Shown in pieces: positions 11,477 to 23,947 of a stretch of 38,743 nucleotides of DNA. Each line of letters starts with the position of its first letter. Position 1 is the first letter of the stretch. Under the pieces are notes generated by a model. The model saw only the letters and a list, made by a program, of their open reading frames with translations. It searched no databases and was not told the DNA's origin. The stretch is from Citrobacter sp. Awk 4. GTDB taxonomy: Bacteria; Pseudomonadota; Gammaproteobacteria; Enterobacterales; Enterobacteriaceae. The DNA lies in NCBI RefSeq assembly GCF_028069725.1, contig NZ_JANEWG010000041.1, positions 1 through 38,743 on the forward strand, given 5' to 3'. A program made the position numbers and the translations under genes.

Positions 11477-12175
11477 TCAGTTACGAGACATAAAGATACG
11501 CAAAATATACCAGAACATGGTCGCAATTGAGGCAAACAGATGCAGCGCCGCGCCAGCCGGACGATCGGTCGGATAGTGATGAATGATGTTAGAGGTGTCG
11601 TAAAGCACAAAACCCGCGCACAATAGCACCATCAATGCGGAAAACCCTACTCCCAGGGAGAAGCCGAAAACGACGCCCGCCACAATAGTCCCTAACGCGA
11701 TAAATCCCGCTAAATTTAAGAAAGAGCGCAAAAACGAAAAATCTTTTTTAGTAGTAAACGCCGTAAACGTTAGCCCCGCCACCAGCAGCACCGTTGTAAT
11801 GGCCGCAGCTGGAATGATGCCTGGGTTAACGTAAGCCGCTATAGTGAGAAGCGGTGAAAAGATCAGCGCTTCAGCCAGAACATAAATCCCGAGTCCGACT
11901 AGCTGAACGTTGTTAGATACCGTGTTATCCGCTAACCGGGTTGCCAACATCCCTACCAGCACGAAGGCACCAAGAACAACCAGCCAGCTATATCTACCAC
12001 CTCCAGCCAGCACGCTCAGCATAAGTTCCCCCACGCCCATCGCCATCAGCACCACACTTAAGACTATGAAGCCGGCAATGGCAGCAGAAAGATAGATATA
12101 GGCGCGACGGATAAACGTAATACGATCAATTTTTGAATCGGGTTGTGGCCCTTCGAAAGAAGGTTGATATGACAT
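11477..12175 (-). CDS. Bax inhibitor-1/YccA family inner-membrane protein
   Basis: A 232-residue polytopic membrane protein. After a charged N-terminal segment (about residues 1-24) there are about seven hydrophobic helices. The last part, with GFVLYDTSNIIHHYP followed by a helix ending in YILRIFMSRN, is the hallmark of the BI-1/TMBIM fold, where acidic residues in the last helices sense pH or calcium in related proteins. It is not close to the E. coli family members YbhL, YbhM or YccA as I remember them, so I give no symbol. The start at 12175 has a GAGG Shine-Dalgarno 9 bases upstream. It lies alone between the atp terminator and its own terminator, so it is probably a single-gene unit. E. 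coli K-12 has no gene here. The function is unknown; ion leak or a role linked to membrane energetics would be guesses. Confidence 0.85.
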   Translation of the reverse strand: MSYQPSFEGPQPDSKIDRITFIRRAYIYLSAAIAGFIVLSVVLMAMGVGELMLSVLAGGGRYSWLVVLGAFVLVGMLATRLADNTVSNNVQLVGLGIYVLAEALIFSPLLTIAAYVNPGIIPAAAITTVLLVAGLTFTAFTTKKDFSFLRSFLNLAGFIALGTIVAGVVFGFSLGVGFSALMVLLCAGFVLYDTSNIIHHYPTDRPAGAALHLFASIATMFWYILRIFMSRN

Positions 12176-12255
12176 GATAATGATCCCTCATTTAATTCAA
12201 TAAGAAATAATCAACTTCCGTTGTAAATAGTTTATCGAATTTAAAATTTTGGGAT

Positions 12256-12292
12256 AAAAAAAAACCAGTCTGATTTCAGACTGGTTTTTTTG
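12256..12292 (-). terminator. atp operon terminator
   Basis: A perfect stem of up to 16 bp (CCAGTCTGA/TCAGACTGG extended by flanking A and T runs) with a 2-base TT loop has nine T residues following on the minus strand. It starts 15 bases after the atpC stop. The A/T tracts on both sides would let it work in either direction. Confidence 0.95.
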
Positions 12293-12306
12293 CTTTCAAG
12301 CCGGTG

Positions 12307-12726
12307 TTACATCGCTTTTTTGGTCAACTCGATAACGCGCAGTTTCGCGATCGCTTTGGCCAGTTCCGCAGATGCCTGAGCGTAATCCACGTCACCATGA
12401 GAGCTCTTAATGTGCTCTTCAGCCTTACGTTTCGCTTCCAGGGCTCTCGCTTCATCGAGATCCTGCCCGCGAATCGCGGTATCAGCCAGTACGGTCACGT
12501 TGCCAGGCTGCACTTCAAGAATGCCGCCGGACAGGTAGATAAACTCTTCATGACCGAACTGTTTAACGATGCGGATCATACCAGGCTTAATGGCGGTGAG
12601 CAGCGGGGCGTGACCCGGGTAAATACCCAGTTCACCTTCACTACCCGTTACCTGGATTTTTTCGACCAGACCAGAGAACATTTGTTGCTCTGCGCTGACG
12701 ACGTCCAGGTGGTAAGTCATTGCCAT
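12307..12726 (-). CDS. atpC: ATP synthase F1 subunit epsilon
   Basis: A 139-residue subunit of the central stalk that couples rotation to catalysis and inhibits ATP hydrolysis. The N-terminal beta-sandwich (residues 1 to about 85) includes [16 protein letters not shown]; the C-terminal two-helix inhibitory domain ([14 protein letters not shown]... and [15 protein letters not shown]) follows. Length and sequence match E. coli. It is the last gene of the atp operon, 20 bases after atpD, and is followed at once by a strong terminator. Confidence 0.98.
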   Translation of the reverse strand: MAMTYHLDVVSAEQQMFSGLVEKIQVTGSEGELGIYPGHAPLLTAIKPGMIRIVKQFGHEEFIYLSGGILEVQPGNVTVLADTAIRGQDLDEARALEAKRKAEEHIKSSHGDVDYAQASAELAKAIAKLRVIELTKKAM

Positions 12727-12746
12727 ATCACCCTCCGATTAAGGCG

Positions 12747-15019
<2,273 letters not shown>

Positions 15020-15069
15020 GAGCTTCTCCTCAATGCCTTGCGGTCTGCCCTAAGACAGACCGCCAGACG

Positions 15070-16611
15070 TTACCAGGACTGGGTTGCTTTGAAGGAATCG
15101 AGGATAGCTTTCAGCTTGCCTTCGATTTCATCGTTATAGCTACCGGACTGGTTAATCTCTTGCATCAGCGGAGCGTGGTCACGGTCGACGTAAGCCAGCA
15201 GAGCAGCTTCGAAACTACCGATTTTTGCCAGTTCCACATCTTCGAGGTAACCGCGTTCAGCCGCAAACAGCACCACACCCTGTTGTGCAACAGACATTGG
15301 GGCATACTGTTTCTGCTTCAACAGTTCAGTTACTTTCTGACCGTGGCTCAACTGCTTACGCGTAGCGTCATCCAGGTCGGAAGCGAACTGAGAGAACGCC
15401 GCCAGTTCACGATACTGTGCCAGTGCGGTACGAATACCACCGGACAGTTTCTTGATGATCTTGGTCTGCGCTGCGCCACCTACACGAGATACGGAGATAC
15501 CCGGGTTAACAGCCGGACGAATACCGGAGTTAAACAGGTTGGTTTCCAGGAAGATCTGACCATCGGTAATGGAGATTACGTTGGTCGGAACGAACGCAGA
15601 AACGTCACCCGCCTGGGTTTCGATAATCGGCAGAGCGGTCAGGGAGCCGGTTTTACCTTTAACTTCACCCTTGGTGAATTTCTCAACATATTCCGCGTTA
15701 ACGCGGGATGCGCGCTCCAGCAGACGGGAGTGGAGGTAAAATACGTCGCCCGGGAATGCTTCACGTCCTGGCGGACGACGGAGCAACAGGGAAACCTGAC
15801 GATAAGCAACAGCCTGTTTGGACAGGTCATCGTAAACGATCAGTGCATCTTCACCGCGGTCACGGAAGTATTCGCCCATTGCGCAACCGGCATACGGTGC
15901 CAGGTATTGCAGTGCAGCGGATTCAGACGCGGTAGCAACAACAACGATGGTGTTAGACAGAGCATTATGCTCTTCCAGTTTACGCACCACGTTAGAAATG
16001 GTGGACGCTTTCTGGCCAATAGCCACGTACACGCATTTGATGCCGGAATCGCGCTGGTTGATGATCGCATCGACTGCCATCGCGGTTTTACCGGTCTGAC
16101 GGTCACCGATGATCAATTCACGCTGACCACGACCGATTGGGATCATGGCATCAACGGATTTATAACCAGTCTGAACTGGCTGATCGACGGACTGACGTTC
16201 GATTACGCCCGGCGCGATAACTTCGATTGGCGAGAAGCCATCGTTATCAACCGGACCTTTACCGTCGATAGGAGCACCCAGAGTGTTCACCACACGACCC
16301 AGCAAGCCACGGCCAACCGGAACTTCCAGAATACGACCAGTACACTTAACCTTCATGCCTTCGGCAAGGTCAGCGTACGGACCCATAACTACCGCACCTA
16401 CGGAGTCGCGCTCCAGGTTCAGAGCGATAGCGTAACGGTTACCCGGCAGGGAAATCATCTCACCCTGCATACAATCGGCAAGGCCGTGGATGCGGATAAC
16501 ACCGTCACTAACAGAAACAATAGTACCTTCGTTGTGAGCTTCGCTCACAACACTGAACTGAGCAATGCGCTGCTTGATCAGTTCGCTGATTTCGGTGGAA
16601 TTCAGTTGCAT
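15070..16611 (-). CDS. atpA: ATP synthase F1 subunit alpha
   Basis: The 513-residue nucleotide-binding, non-catalytic subunit that alternates with beta in the F1 hexamer. It has the P-loop GDRQTGKT near residue 170, the [13 protein letters not shown]alker B region, and the arginine-finger region around [17 protein letters not shown] near residue 375. The N-terminal helix ([19 protein letters not shown]) contacts subunit delta. It lies 12 bases after atpH. A long open frame on the opposite strand is a by-product of codon bias. Confidence 0.99.
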   Translation of the reverse strand: MQLNSTEISELIKQRIAQFSVVSEAHNEGTIVSVSDGVIRIHGLADCMQGEMISLPGNRYAIALNLERDSVGAVVMGPYADLAEGMKVKCTGRILEVPVGRGLLGRVVNTLGAPIDGKGPVDNDGFSPIEVIAPGVIERQSVDQPVQTGYKSVDAMIPIGRGQRELIIGDRQTGKTAMAVDAIINQRDSGIKCVYVAIGQKASTISNVVRKLEEHNALSNTIVVVATASESAALQYLAPYAGCAMGEYFRDRGEDALIVYDDLSKQAVAYRQVSLLLRRPPGREAFPGDVFYLHSRLLERASRVNAEYVEKFTKGEVKGKTGSLTALPIIETQAGDVSAFVPTNVISITDGQIFLETNLFNSGIRPAVNPGISVSRVGGAAQTKIIKKLSGGIRTALAQYRELAAFSQFASDLDDATRKQLSHGQKVTELLKQKQYAPMSVAQQGVVLFAAERGYLEDVELAKIGSFEAALLAYVDRDHAPLMQEINQSGSYNDEIEGKLKAILDSFKATQSW

Positions 16612-16623
16612 GCTCCAGTCCCC

Positions 16624-17157
16624 TTAAGACTGCAAGACGTCTGCAAGGCGTTCAAGACGGCCGCGTACGCTACCGTCAATGACCATATCACCCGCACGGA
16701 TGATAACGCCTGCCATTACAGACTTATCGATTTTGCAATTCAGCTTAACTTTGCGTGACAGACGTTTTTCCATCGCAGCGCTGATCTTCGCAAGCTGTGC
16801 TTCACTCAGCGTGGTTGCAGAAGTGACTTCTACCTCAGAGGTAGACTCACTGGCTGCACGCAGATGAATATACTGCTCCAGAACATCCGGGAGCGCGTTC
16901 AGACGATTATTTTCAGCCATCACCTTAATCAGGTTCTGGCCGTTTTCGTCCAACTGCTCACCGCAGACTGCGATAAACGACTCAGCGAGCGTTTCCGGCG
17001 CCAGCGCGCCAGAGAGAAGCTCTGCCATTTGTTCGTTCTTGGTTACCTCGGCGGCAAACGCCAGCATGTCCTGCCAACGTTCTACACTTTGGTGTTCGAC
17101 GGCAAAGTCAAAAGCTGCTTTGGCGTAGGGGCGAGCTACCGTAATAAATTCAGACAT
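16624..17157 (-). CDS. atpH: ATP synthase F1 subunit delta
   Basis: A 177-residue peripheral-stalk subunit that ties the alpha3-beta3 head to the b dimer. The N-terminal six-helix domain begins [17 protein letters not shown], typical of the OSCP/delta family, and the C-terminal part holds [16 protein letters not shown] and the [19 protein letters not shown] signature. It lies 14 bases after atpF and 12 before atpA. Confidence 0.98.
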   Translation of the reverse strand: MSEFITVARPYAKAAFDFAVEHQSVERWQDMLAFAAEVTKNEQMAELLSGALAPETLAESFIAVCGEQLDENGQNLIKVMAENNRLNALPDVLEQYIHLRAASESTSEVEVTSATTLSEAQLAKISAAMEKRLSRKVKLNCKIDKSVMAGVIIRAGDMVIDGSVRGRLERLADVLQS

Positions 17158-17171
17158 CAGCCCCTCCCTCC

Positions 17172-17642
17172 TTACAGTTCAGCGACAAGTTTATCCACGA
17201 TGTCGCTGTTAGCAGCTTCATCCACGGAACGTTCGATGATCTTCTCGGCGCCAGCAACAGCCAGGATAGCAACTTGCTTACGCAGCTCTTCACGGGCACG
17301 TTTACGCTCGGCTTCAATTTCCGCCTGCGCCTGTGCCACGATTTTAGTACGTTCCTGCTCTGCTTCAGTTTTGGCTTCGTCCAGGATCTGAGAGCGGCGT
17401 TTGTTCGCCTGCTCAATGATAACCTGAGCTTCCGCCTTCGCTTTTTTCAGCTGGTCGGTCGCGCTGGCCTTTGCAAGGTCAAGGTCCTTATGTGCTCGTT
17501 CTGCGGAAGCAAGACCGTCAGCAATTTCTTTTTGACGTTTTTCGATGGCAGCCATTAACGGCGGCCATACGTACTTCATGCAGAACAGAACGAACAGGAC
17601 AAACGCGATGGCCTGGCCGAGGATTGTTGCGTTAAGATTCAC
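17172..17642 (-). CDS. atpF: ATP synthase Fo subunit b
   Basis: A 156-residue stator subunit. One N-terminal membrane helix (about residues 4-25) is followed by a long, highly charged coiled coil that dimerises along the side of F1. The start codon is GTG (minus strand at 17642-17640), as in E. coli, chosen because it gives the standard [10 protein letters not shown] start. It lies 59 bases after atpE. Confidence 0.98.
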   Translation of the reverse strand: MNLNATILGQAIAFVLFVLFCMKYVWPPLMAAIEKRQKEIADGLASAERAHKDLDLAKASATDQLKKAKAEAQVIIEQANKRRSQILDEAKTEAEQERTKIVAQAQAEIEAERKRAREELRKQVAILAVAGAEKIIERSVDEAANSDIVDKLVAEL

Positions 17643-17690
17643 AGCACAATGCCTCTATCTAGTTAACGTTCTGATATTGCTCTTAATTCA

Positions 17691-17959
<269 letters not shown>

Positions 17960-17987
17960 TCAGTAAAAACGTAGTAGTGTTGGTAAA

Positions 17988-19192
<1,205 letters not shown>

Positions 19193-19282
19193 CACGTTTT
19201 TACTCCTGCTCCCATCGAGGTATGCCGCGTGTCGTATAAAACGTTCTTTAAGACCAGGAGTCAAGCATCAAAAAGCGGTCAA

Positions 19283-19310
19283 ATTATACGGTGCGTCCTC
19301 GTGATTTCAA
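19283..19310 (-). promoter_or_regulatory. Main atp operon promoter
   Basis: On the minus strand TTGAAA (19310-19305) and a perfect TATAAT (19288-19283) are 16 bases apart, about 91 bases upstream of the atpI start. This matches the E. coli unc/atp promoter as I remember it. Confidence 0.85.
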
Positions 19311-19807
19311 ACAATAAGTAGCTAAAAGGTGAATAAATGTTTAAATATTTTTCTCTAGCCCGCATTTTTAACTTTTAGCCAAACTGTGAACGATCGTGTA
19401 AAACTGCAAACAGCGCGAAAACACTGGCAACAAAGCGTGCTTCGGATCACATATTGAGCATATTCACCCTCGCAGTATTTATTTACTTGGCAAATGATGC
19501 CTTTTCAACTTTTTGATATTTAAGCGTAAAGTCACTCACCATTTTAAAAACATCATCCCACAACATAAAAACAACCCATTGACATTCATAATAAACTTTT
19601 AACATCAAAGAGTGATTTGCAAACCCGATATTTAGCAGACTGATATTTTCAATGTTGACTACTTTTGTTATTACAAAAAAAAGGGTCGTTGTCGAAATGA
19701 AAACAGATAGTGACACCATAGTTAAGTGTAACCAGTTATAACGGCACGATACCCCACGATTTTTAACACGTGAGATACCGTTTTTTTTCTATTTTTTTTG
19801 ACAAATA
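19311..19807. other. Long AT-rich spacer between rsmG and the atp promoter
   Basis: About 500 bases with very low GC content. On the plus strand an imperfect hairpin (about 19750-19779, arms TACCCCACG and CGTGAGATA, with mismatches on this strand) is followed by two T8 runs, at 19782-19789 and 19792-19799. On the minus strand the same hairpin forms with G-U pairs but has no U-tract behind it. A 78-codon open frame (19483-19719, minus) has no recognisable family match and looks like chance in AT-rich DNA. A spacer of similar length lies here in E. coli. Confidence 0.4.
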
Positions 19808-20431
19808 TTAAATTTTGTTTGCCTTAACGACGACCAGGTGACGTTCACCTTCCAACTGTGGAACCCGCAGTTTAACGACCGATTCCGCACTAAATTCAGC
19901 AGGCAACGAGGCTATTTCATCCTCTGGTAGCAGCCCTTTCAGCGCATAAAAGCGACCGTTCTCGCCTGGCAGATGGTGGCACCAACTGACCATGTCATTG
20001 AGTGAGGCGAACGCACGGCTGATCACACCATCAAACGGCGGCTCGGAAGGAAATTCCTCAACACGACTCTGAACGGGCGTGATGTTATCCAGTTTAAGTT
20101 CATGCTGAACCTGGCGCAGAAAACGCACGCGCTTGCCCAAACTGTCCAGCAGGGTGAAATGCGACTCAGGGCGTACAATTGACAATGGAATGCCCGGCAG
20201 CCCCGGTCCCGTGCCAACATCGATAAAACGTTGCCCTTGCAGATACGGCGCGACAACAATGCTGTCCAGAATATGGCGGACCAGCATCTCACCGGGATCT
20301 CTGACAGAGGTCAGGTTATAGGCCTTGTTCCACTTGTTCAGCATATCAACATACGCGACCAACTGATTTTTCTGGTGAGCGGTGAGCGAAATACCTGCTT
20401 GATCCAGCAGACGAGAGAGTTTGTTGAGCAC
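19808..20431 (-). CDS. rsmG: 16S rRNA (guanine-527-N7)-methyltransferase
   Basis: A 207-residue cytoplasmic methyltransferase (GidB) that makes m7G527 in 16S rRNA; its loss gives low-level streptomycin resistance. The SAM-binding motif is [17 protein letters not shown], followed by [13 protein letters not shown] and SRAFASL. I start at the GTG at 20431, which gives MLNKLSRLL and the family length. The frame runs open 29 codons further up, but that part is REP sequence. It lies 104 bases after mnmG and is probably cotranscribed with it. Confidence 0.95.
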   Translation of the reverse strand: MLNKLSRLLDQAGISLTAHQKNQLVAYVDMLNKWNKAYNLTSVRDPGEMLVRHILDSIVVAPYLQGQRFIDVGTGPGLPGIPLSIVRPESHFTLLDSLGKRVRFLRQVQHELKLDNITPVQSRVEEFPSEPPFDGVISRAFASLNDMVSWCHHLPGENGRFYALKGLLPEDEIASLPAEFSAESVVKLRVPQLEGERHLVVVKANKI

Positions 20432-20455
20432 GGTGGTTACCTGTCTATAAAATTT

Positions 20456-20523
20456 GCCCGGTGGCGCTTGCGCGGACCGGGCCTTACGAACCTGTAGAGT
20501 GGGTAAGCGAAACGCCACCCACT
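20456..20523. repeat. REP-type pair between mnmG and rsmG
   Basis: Two REP-like palindromes, 20456-20482 (GCCCGG...CCGGGC arms) and 20498-20523 (AGTGGGT...ACCCACT arms), occupy most of the mnmG-rsmG spacer. Confidence 0.7.
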
Positions 20524-20535
20524 AAAGCTGTAGAT

Positions 20536-22425
20536 TTACGCGCTGCGACGCAGCATGCCTTGTTTTTTCAGCCAGACTAACAGAATGGAAATCGCCGCAG
20601 GCGTAACGCCGGAAATACGCGATGCCTGGCCAATTGAGACCGGTTTATGATCGTTCAACTTGGCGATAACTTCATTCGACAAACCAGAAACCTGCCGGTA
20701 ATCCAGCGTCGCGGGCAAAATTGTATTTTCGTTACGCTGCTGTTTTTCGATCTCATCCTGTTGACGGGCAATATACCCTTCGTACTTCACCTGAATCTCT
20801 ACCTGCTCTGCCGCCTGAACATCGTCCAGAGACGGAGCAAAAGGCGTCAGCGCGGTCAGTTGTTCATAGGTCATTTCCGGACGGCGCAGCAGATCTTCAC
20901 CACTCGCTTCACGCGAGAGCGGCGCGCTTAGGTGAGCATTCACTTCGCCCGCAGATTCGGAGGATGGGGCCACCCAGGTTGATTTCAGACGCTGACGTTC
21001 ACGTTCAATGTTTTCCAGCTTCTCATTAAAGCGAGCCCAACGCTCATCATCCACCAGGCCCAGTTCTCGGCCTATTTCGGTCAGGCGGAGATCGGCGTTA
21101 TCTTCACGCAGCATCAGGCGATATTCTGCGCGAGAGGTAAACATGCGATACGGTTCTTTGGTGCCCAGGGTGCACAAATCGTCTACCAGCACTCCCAGAT
21201 ACGCCTGGGAACGCGCTGGTGCCCACCCCTCTTTGTCCGCAGACAGACGGGCAGCATTCAAACCGGCCAGCAGGCCCTGCGCGGCAGCTTCTTCATAACC
21301 GGTTGTGCCATTGATTTGCCCGGCGAAGAACAAACCGTGGATAAATTTGCTTTCCAGCGTGGGTTTCAGGTCACGCGGATCGAAGAAGTCATATTCGATA
21401 GCATAACCCGGACGAACGATCTTCGCGTTTTCCATCCCCTGCATGGAGCGAACGATCTGCATCTGCACATCAAATGGCAGGCTGGTGGAAATACCGTTCG
21501 GGTAAATTTCGTTAGACGTCAGCCCTTCCGGTTCCAGGAAGATCTGGTGCTGGTTCCTGTCGGCAAAGCGCATCACTTTGTCTTCGATCGACGGGCAATA
21601 ACGTGGACCGATACCTTCGATCACACCGGCATACATTGGGCTACGATCGAGGTTATTACGGATCACATCATGAGTTTTCTCGTTGGTGTGGGTGACGTAG
21701 CACGGCATCTGGCGCGGATGCTGAGACGCTTTACCCAGGAACGAGAAGACCGGCAGCGGGTTGTCGCTATTTTGCTGACCCAACACGCTGAAATCGATGG
21801 TGCGCGCATCAATACGCGGTGGTGTACCGGTTTTCAGACGGCTCACACGCAAAGGTAATTCACGCAGACGTCGGGAGAGCGGGATCGACGGCGGATCGCC
21901 AGCACGGCCACCGCTGTAGTTATCCAGACCGATATGAATTTTGCCGTCCAGAAAGGTTCCGACGGTCAGTACGACGGCTTTCGCGCGGAATTTCAGACCC
22001 ATTTGAGTCACTGCGCCGACAACACGATCGTTTTCGACAATCAGATCTTCAACCGCCTGCTGGAAGATCATCAGGTTCGGTTGATTCTCCAGTGCGGTGC
22101 GTACCGCCTGACGATAGAGCACGCGATCCGCCTGTGCCCGGGTTGCACGAACGGCTGGACCTTTGCTTGCGTTTAGTATCCTAAACTGAATACCTGCATG
22201 GTCGATTGCTTTGGCCATCAGCCCACCGAGCGCATCCACTTCTTTTACCAGATGTCCCTTCCCAATACCGCCAATAGCGGGGTTGCAGCTCATTTGCCCC
22301 AACGTGTCGATATTGTGTGTCAAAAGCAGGGTTTGTTGACCCATACGCGCTGCGGCCATAGCGGCCTCAGTGCCTGCATGACCCCCGCCAATGATGATGA
22401 CGTCAAAAGGATCCGGATAAAACAT
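20536..22425 (-). CDS. mnmG: tRNA uridine-5-carboxymethylaminomethyl modification enzyme MnmG
   Basis: A 629-residue FAD protein (GidA) that, with MnmE, installs the cmnm5 group on U34 of certain tRNAs. The N-terminal dinucleotide-binding motif is [12 protein letters not shown], followed by the family segments [22 protein letters not shown] and GRAGDPPS. The C-terminal helical domain that binds MnmE and tRNA ends at MLRRSA. Length equals E. coli. Its promoter lies inside the oriC region, so transcription runs away from the origin, which in E. coli assists initiation. Confidence 0.98.
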   Translation of the reverse strand: MFYPDPFDVIIIGGGHAGTEAAMAAARMGQQTLLLTHNIDTLGQMSCNPAIGGIGKGHLVKEVDALGGLMAKAIDHAGIQFRILNASKGPAVRATRAQADRVLYRQAVRTALENQPNLMIFQQAVEDLIVENDRVVGAVTQMGLKFRAKAVVLTVGTFLDGKIHIGLDNYSGGRAGDPPSIPLSRRLRELPLRVSRLKTGTPPRIDARTIDFSVLGQQNSDNPLPVFSFLGKASQHPRQMPCYVTHTNEKTHDVIRNNLDRSPMYAGVIEGIGPRYCPSIEDKVMRFADRNQHQIFLEPEGLTSNEIYPNGISTSLPFDVQMQIVRSMQGMENAKIVRPGYAIEYDFFDPRDLKPTLESKFIHGLFFAGQINGTTGYEEAAAQGLLAGLNAARLSADKEGWAPARSQAYLGVLVDDLCTLGTKEPYRMFTSRAEYRLMLREDNADLRLTEIGRELGLVDDERWARFNEKLENIERERQRLKSTWVAPSSESAGEVNAHLSAPLSREASGEDLLRRPEMTYEQLTALTPFAPSLDDVQAAEQVEIQVKYEGYIARQQDEIEKQQRNENTILPATLDYRQVSGLSNEVIAKLNDHKPVSIGQASRISGVTPAAISILLVWLKKQGMLRRSA

Positions 22426-22479
22426 GGTAATTGCCTCGCATTACGGCGGTGTGAAAATGGATTGAAGCCCGGGCCGTGG

Positions 22480-22485
22480 ATTCTA
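22480..22485 (-). promoter_or_regulatory. Possible -10 of the mnmG promoter
   Basis: TAGAAT on the minus strand, about 55 bases upstream of the mnmG start, with a poor -35 region around 22503-22508 (TTTCTC). It falls where the E. coli gidA promoter lies. Confidence 0.4.
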
Positions 22486-22515
22486 CTCAACTTTGTCGGC
22501 TTGAGAAAGACCCCG

Positions 22516-22790
22516 GGATCCTGGGTATTAAAAAGAAGATCTTTTTATTTAGAGATCTGTTCTATTGTGATCTCTTATTAGGATCGCCAGTCGCTGTGGA
22601 TAACCAGGATCCGCTTATTAAGATCAACAGGTTGCTGAGGATCATTAGCTGTGAATGATCGGTGATCCTGGTCCGTATAAGCTGGGATCAGAATGAAGGG
22701 TTATACACAACTCAAAAACTGAACAACGGTTATTCTTTGGATAACTACCGGTTGATCCAAGCTTTTCACCAGAGTTACCCACAGTTGATC
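22516..22790. other. oriC: Chromosomal replication origin oriC
   Basis: The origin lies between mnmG and mioC as in E. coli. Fourteen GATC sites fall between 22517 and 22798. The duplex-unwinding element has three 13-mers: GATCTTTTTATTT (22538-22550), GATCTGTTCTATT (22554-22566) and GATCTCTTATTAG (22569-22581). DnaA boxes are R1 TGTGGATAA (22595-22603, perfect), an R5M-like TCCGTATAA (22672-22680), R2 TTATACACA (22701-22709) and R3 TTTGGATAA (22736-22744). At the R4 position the sequence is TTACCCACA (22775-22783), one base off the consensus. An IHF site sits at 22623-22634. Order and spacing follow the E. coli origin. Confidence 0.97.
22623..22634 (+). promoter_or_regulatory. IHF binding site in oriC
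   Basis: ATCAA, four bases, TTG fits the core of the IHF consensus WATCAANNNNTTR, directly right of the R1 DnaA box, where IHF bends oriC during initiation. Confidence 0.8.
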
Positions 22791-22799
22791 GCACGATCT

Positions 22800-23249
22800 T
22801 TACACTATTTTGAGTAAATTAATCCAGGATCCCAGCCAAATCTCTGCCGGATCTTCCGGAATGTCGTGCTCAAGGATGTTGATCTTGAGTGTCTCGCCTA
22901 TCTGTTTTGCCCCACAACTCTTCAGTTCTGCCTCTATTTTATAGATAGCACCACAGAAGGTGTCGTATTCACGGCTACCGATGCCAATGGCGCCGAAATG
23001 CACCTGGGACAGATCGGTTTTTTGCGACTGGAGATCTTCATAGAAAGGAAGAAGGTTGTCTGGAATGTCTCCTGCGCCGTGCGTGGAGCTTATCACCAGC
23101 CAGATCCCGGAAGTGGGGAGATCCTCTACCAACGGACCGTGTAGGGTTTCTGTTGAAAACCCTGCATCTTCCAGCTTTTCAGCCAGATGTTCTGCAACGT
23201 ATTCGGCACCGCCAAGGGTGCTGCCGCTAATAAGAGTTATGTCCGCCAT
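22800..23249 (-). CDS. mioC: Flavodoxin-like protein MioC
   Basis: A 149-residue FMN-binding flavodoxin; E. coli MioC supports biotin synthase in vitro, and the gene is best known because its transcription crosses oriC. The FMN phosphate-binding loop is SGSTLGGAEYVAE at residues 8-20, with STHGAGDIPDN and IGIGSREYDTF as the other flavin loops. The C-terminus reads WINLLKIV, two residues longer than the E. coli protein as I recall it. Transcription runs toward and into oriC. A TACAAT -10 and a near-consensus DnaA box lie upstream. Confidence 0.95.
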   Translation of the reverse strand: MADITLISGSTLGGAEYVAEHLAEKLEDAGFSTETLHGPLVEDLPTSGIWLVISSTHGAGDIPDNLLPFYEDLQSQKTDLSQVHFGAIGIGSREYDTFCGAIYKIEAELKSCGAKQIGETLKINILEHDIPEDPAEIWLGSWINLLKIV

Positions 23250-23253
23250 ACGA

Positions 23254-23275
23254 GCCCATCCTGATCAAGATGGGC
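23254..23275. other. Inverted repeat in the mioC leader
   Basis: A perfect 7-bp stem (23254-23260 with 23269-23275, GCCCATC/GATGGGC) has a GATC-containing loop and ends 4 bases before the mioC start codon. It would put the start region in or next to a hairpin and may limit translation. No separate Shine-Dalgarno is visible outside it. Confidence 0.55.
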
Positions 23276-23276
23276 T

Positions 23277-23316
23277 ATTGTACGCTGTGAGCGAGCTGGG
23301 ATCTACCTGTGGAAAA
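23277..23316 (-). promoter_or_regulatory. mioC promoter with upstream DnaA box
   Basis: The -10 is TACAAT (23282-23277, minus strand) with a poor -35 17 bases upstream (TAGATC). TTTTCCACA (23316-23308), one mismatch from the DnaA box TTATCCACA, lies just upstream of the -35. In E. coli the mioC promoter is repressed by DnaA, which fits. Confidence 0.65.
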
Positions 23317-23337
23317 CAAGGGGATTTAAAAAAAGGG

Positions 23338-23796
23338 TTATGGGCGGATGGTCCGCATAATCGGGTTCTGCAAAGAGATCAGCGTTTCAGTGGACTGAAT
23401 TTCATCAATTGTTTGGATCTTGTTGATAAGTACCTGCTGCAGCGCGTCGATCGAGCGGCACATGACCTTAATAAAGATACTGTAGTGACCGGTGGTGTAA
23501 TACGCCTCTGTCACTTCATCCAGACTTTCCAGTTTGGCTAATGCCGAAGGATAGTCTTTCGCACTTTTTAAAATAATGCCGATAAAACAGCAGACGTCGT
23601 ATCCCAGCTGCTTCGGGCTGACGTCAATACGCGCTCCGGTAATGATCCCCGCTTGTTTCATTTTCTCAACGCGAACGTGAATGGTGCCAGGACTAACGCC
23701 AAATTGTTTGGCCAGTTCAGCGTATGCCGTACGCGCATTTGCCATTAATGCCTCAAGGATGCCGCGGTCCAGATTGTCGATCTGATAATTTTCCAT
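23338..23796 (-). CDS. asnC: Transcriptional regulator AsnC (Lrp family)
   Basis: A 152-residue Lrp/AsnC-type regulator that activates asnA when asparagine is low and represses its own gene. The N-terminal helix-turn-helix covers about residues 8-60 (NARTAYAELAKQFGVSPGTIHVRVEKMKQ), and the C-terminal RAM ligand-binding domain includes SLDEVTEAYYTTGHYSIFIKV. It is divergent from asnA over a 151-base spacer and lies upstream of mioC on the same strand. Read-through from asnC into mioC and oriC occurs in E. coli. Confidence 0.97.
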   Translation of the reverse strand: MENYQIDNLDRGILEALMANARTAYAELAKQFGVSPGTIHVRVEKMKQAGIITGARIDVSPKQLGYDVCCFIGIILKSAKDYPSALAKLESLDEVTEAYYTTGHYSIFIKVMCRSIDALQQVLINKIQTIDEIQSTETLISLQNPIMRTIRP

Positions 23797-23947
23797 TGGT
23801 TTTTCTTATGTAGATTAGAGATTCGCTCTATTTTAGACGTTTATATTAATGAATAAAAACCTAAATAGCCTTTTTGTTTGATGGTTATTGAAAATCACCT
23901 GCATTCTGTTGCTTAATCATAACCAACAGGACGCAGGAGTATAAATA

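Noticed and set aside
15160..16758. 532-codon open frame on the plus strand opposite atpA
   Set aside because: It mirrors atpA, a highly biased gene whose codon usage leaves the antisense frame open. The protein has no recognisable domain and there is no matching start signal.
19483..19719. 78-codon open frame in the rsmG-atpI spacer
   Set aside because: Very AT-rich DNA, no Shine-Dalgarno seen, no family recognised; kept only as part of the spacer description.
20432..20518. N-terminal extension of rsmG
   Set aside because: The upstream 29 codons are translated REP sequence; the GTG at 20431 gives the conserved start.
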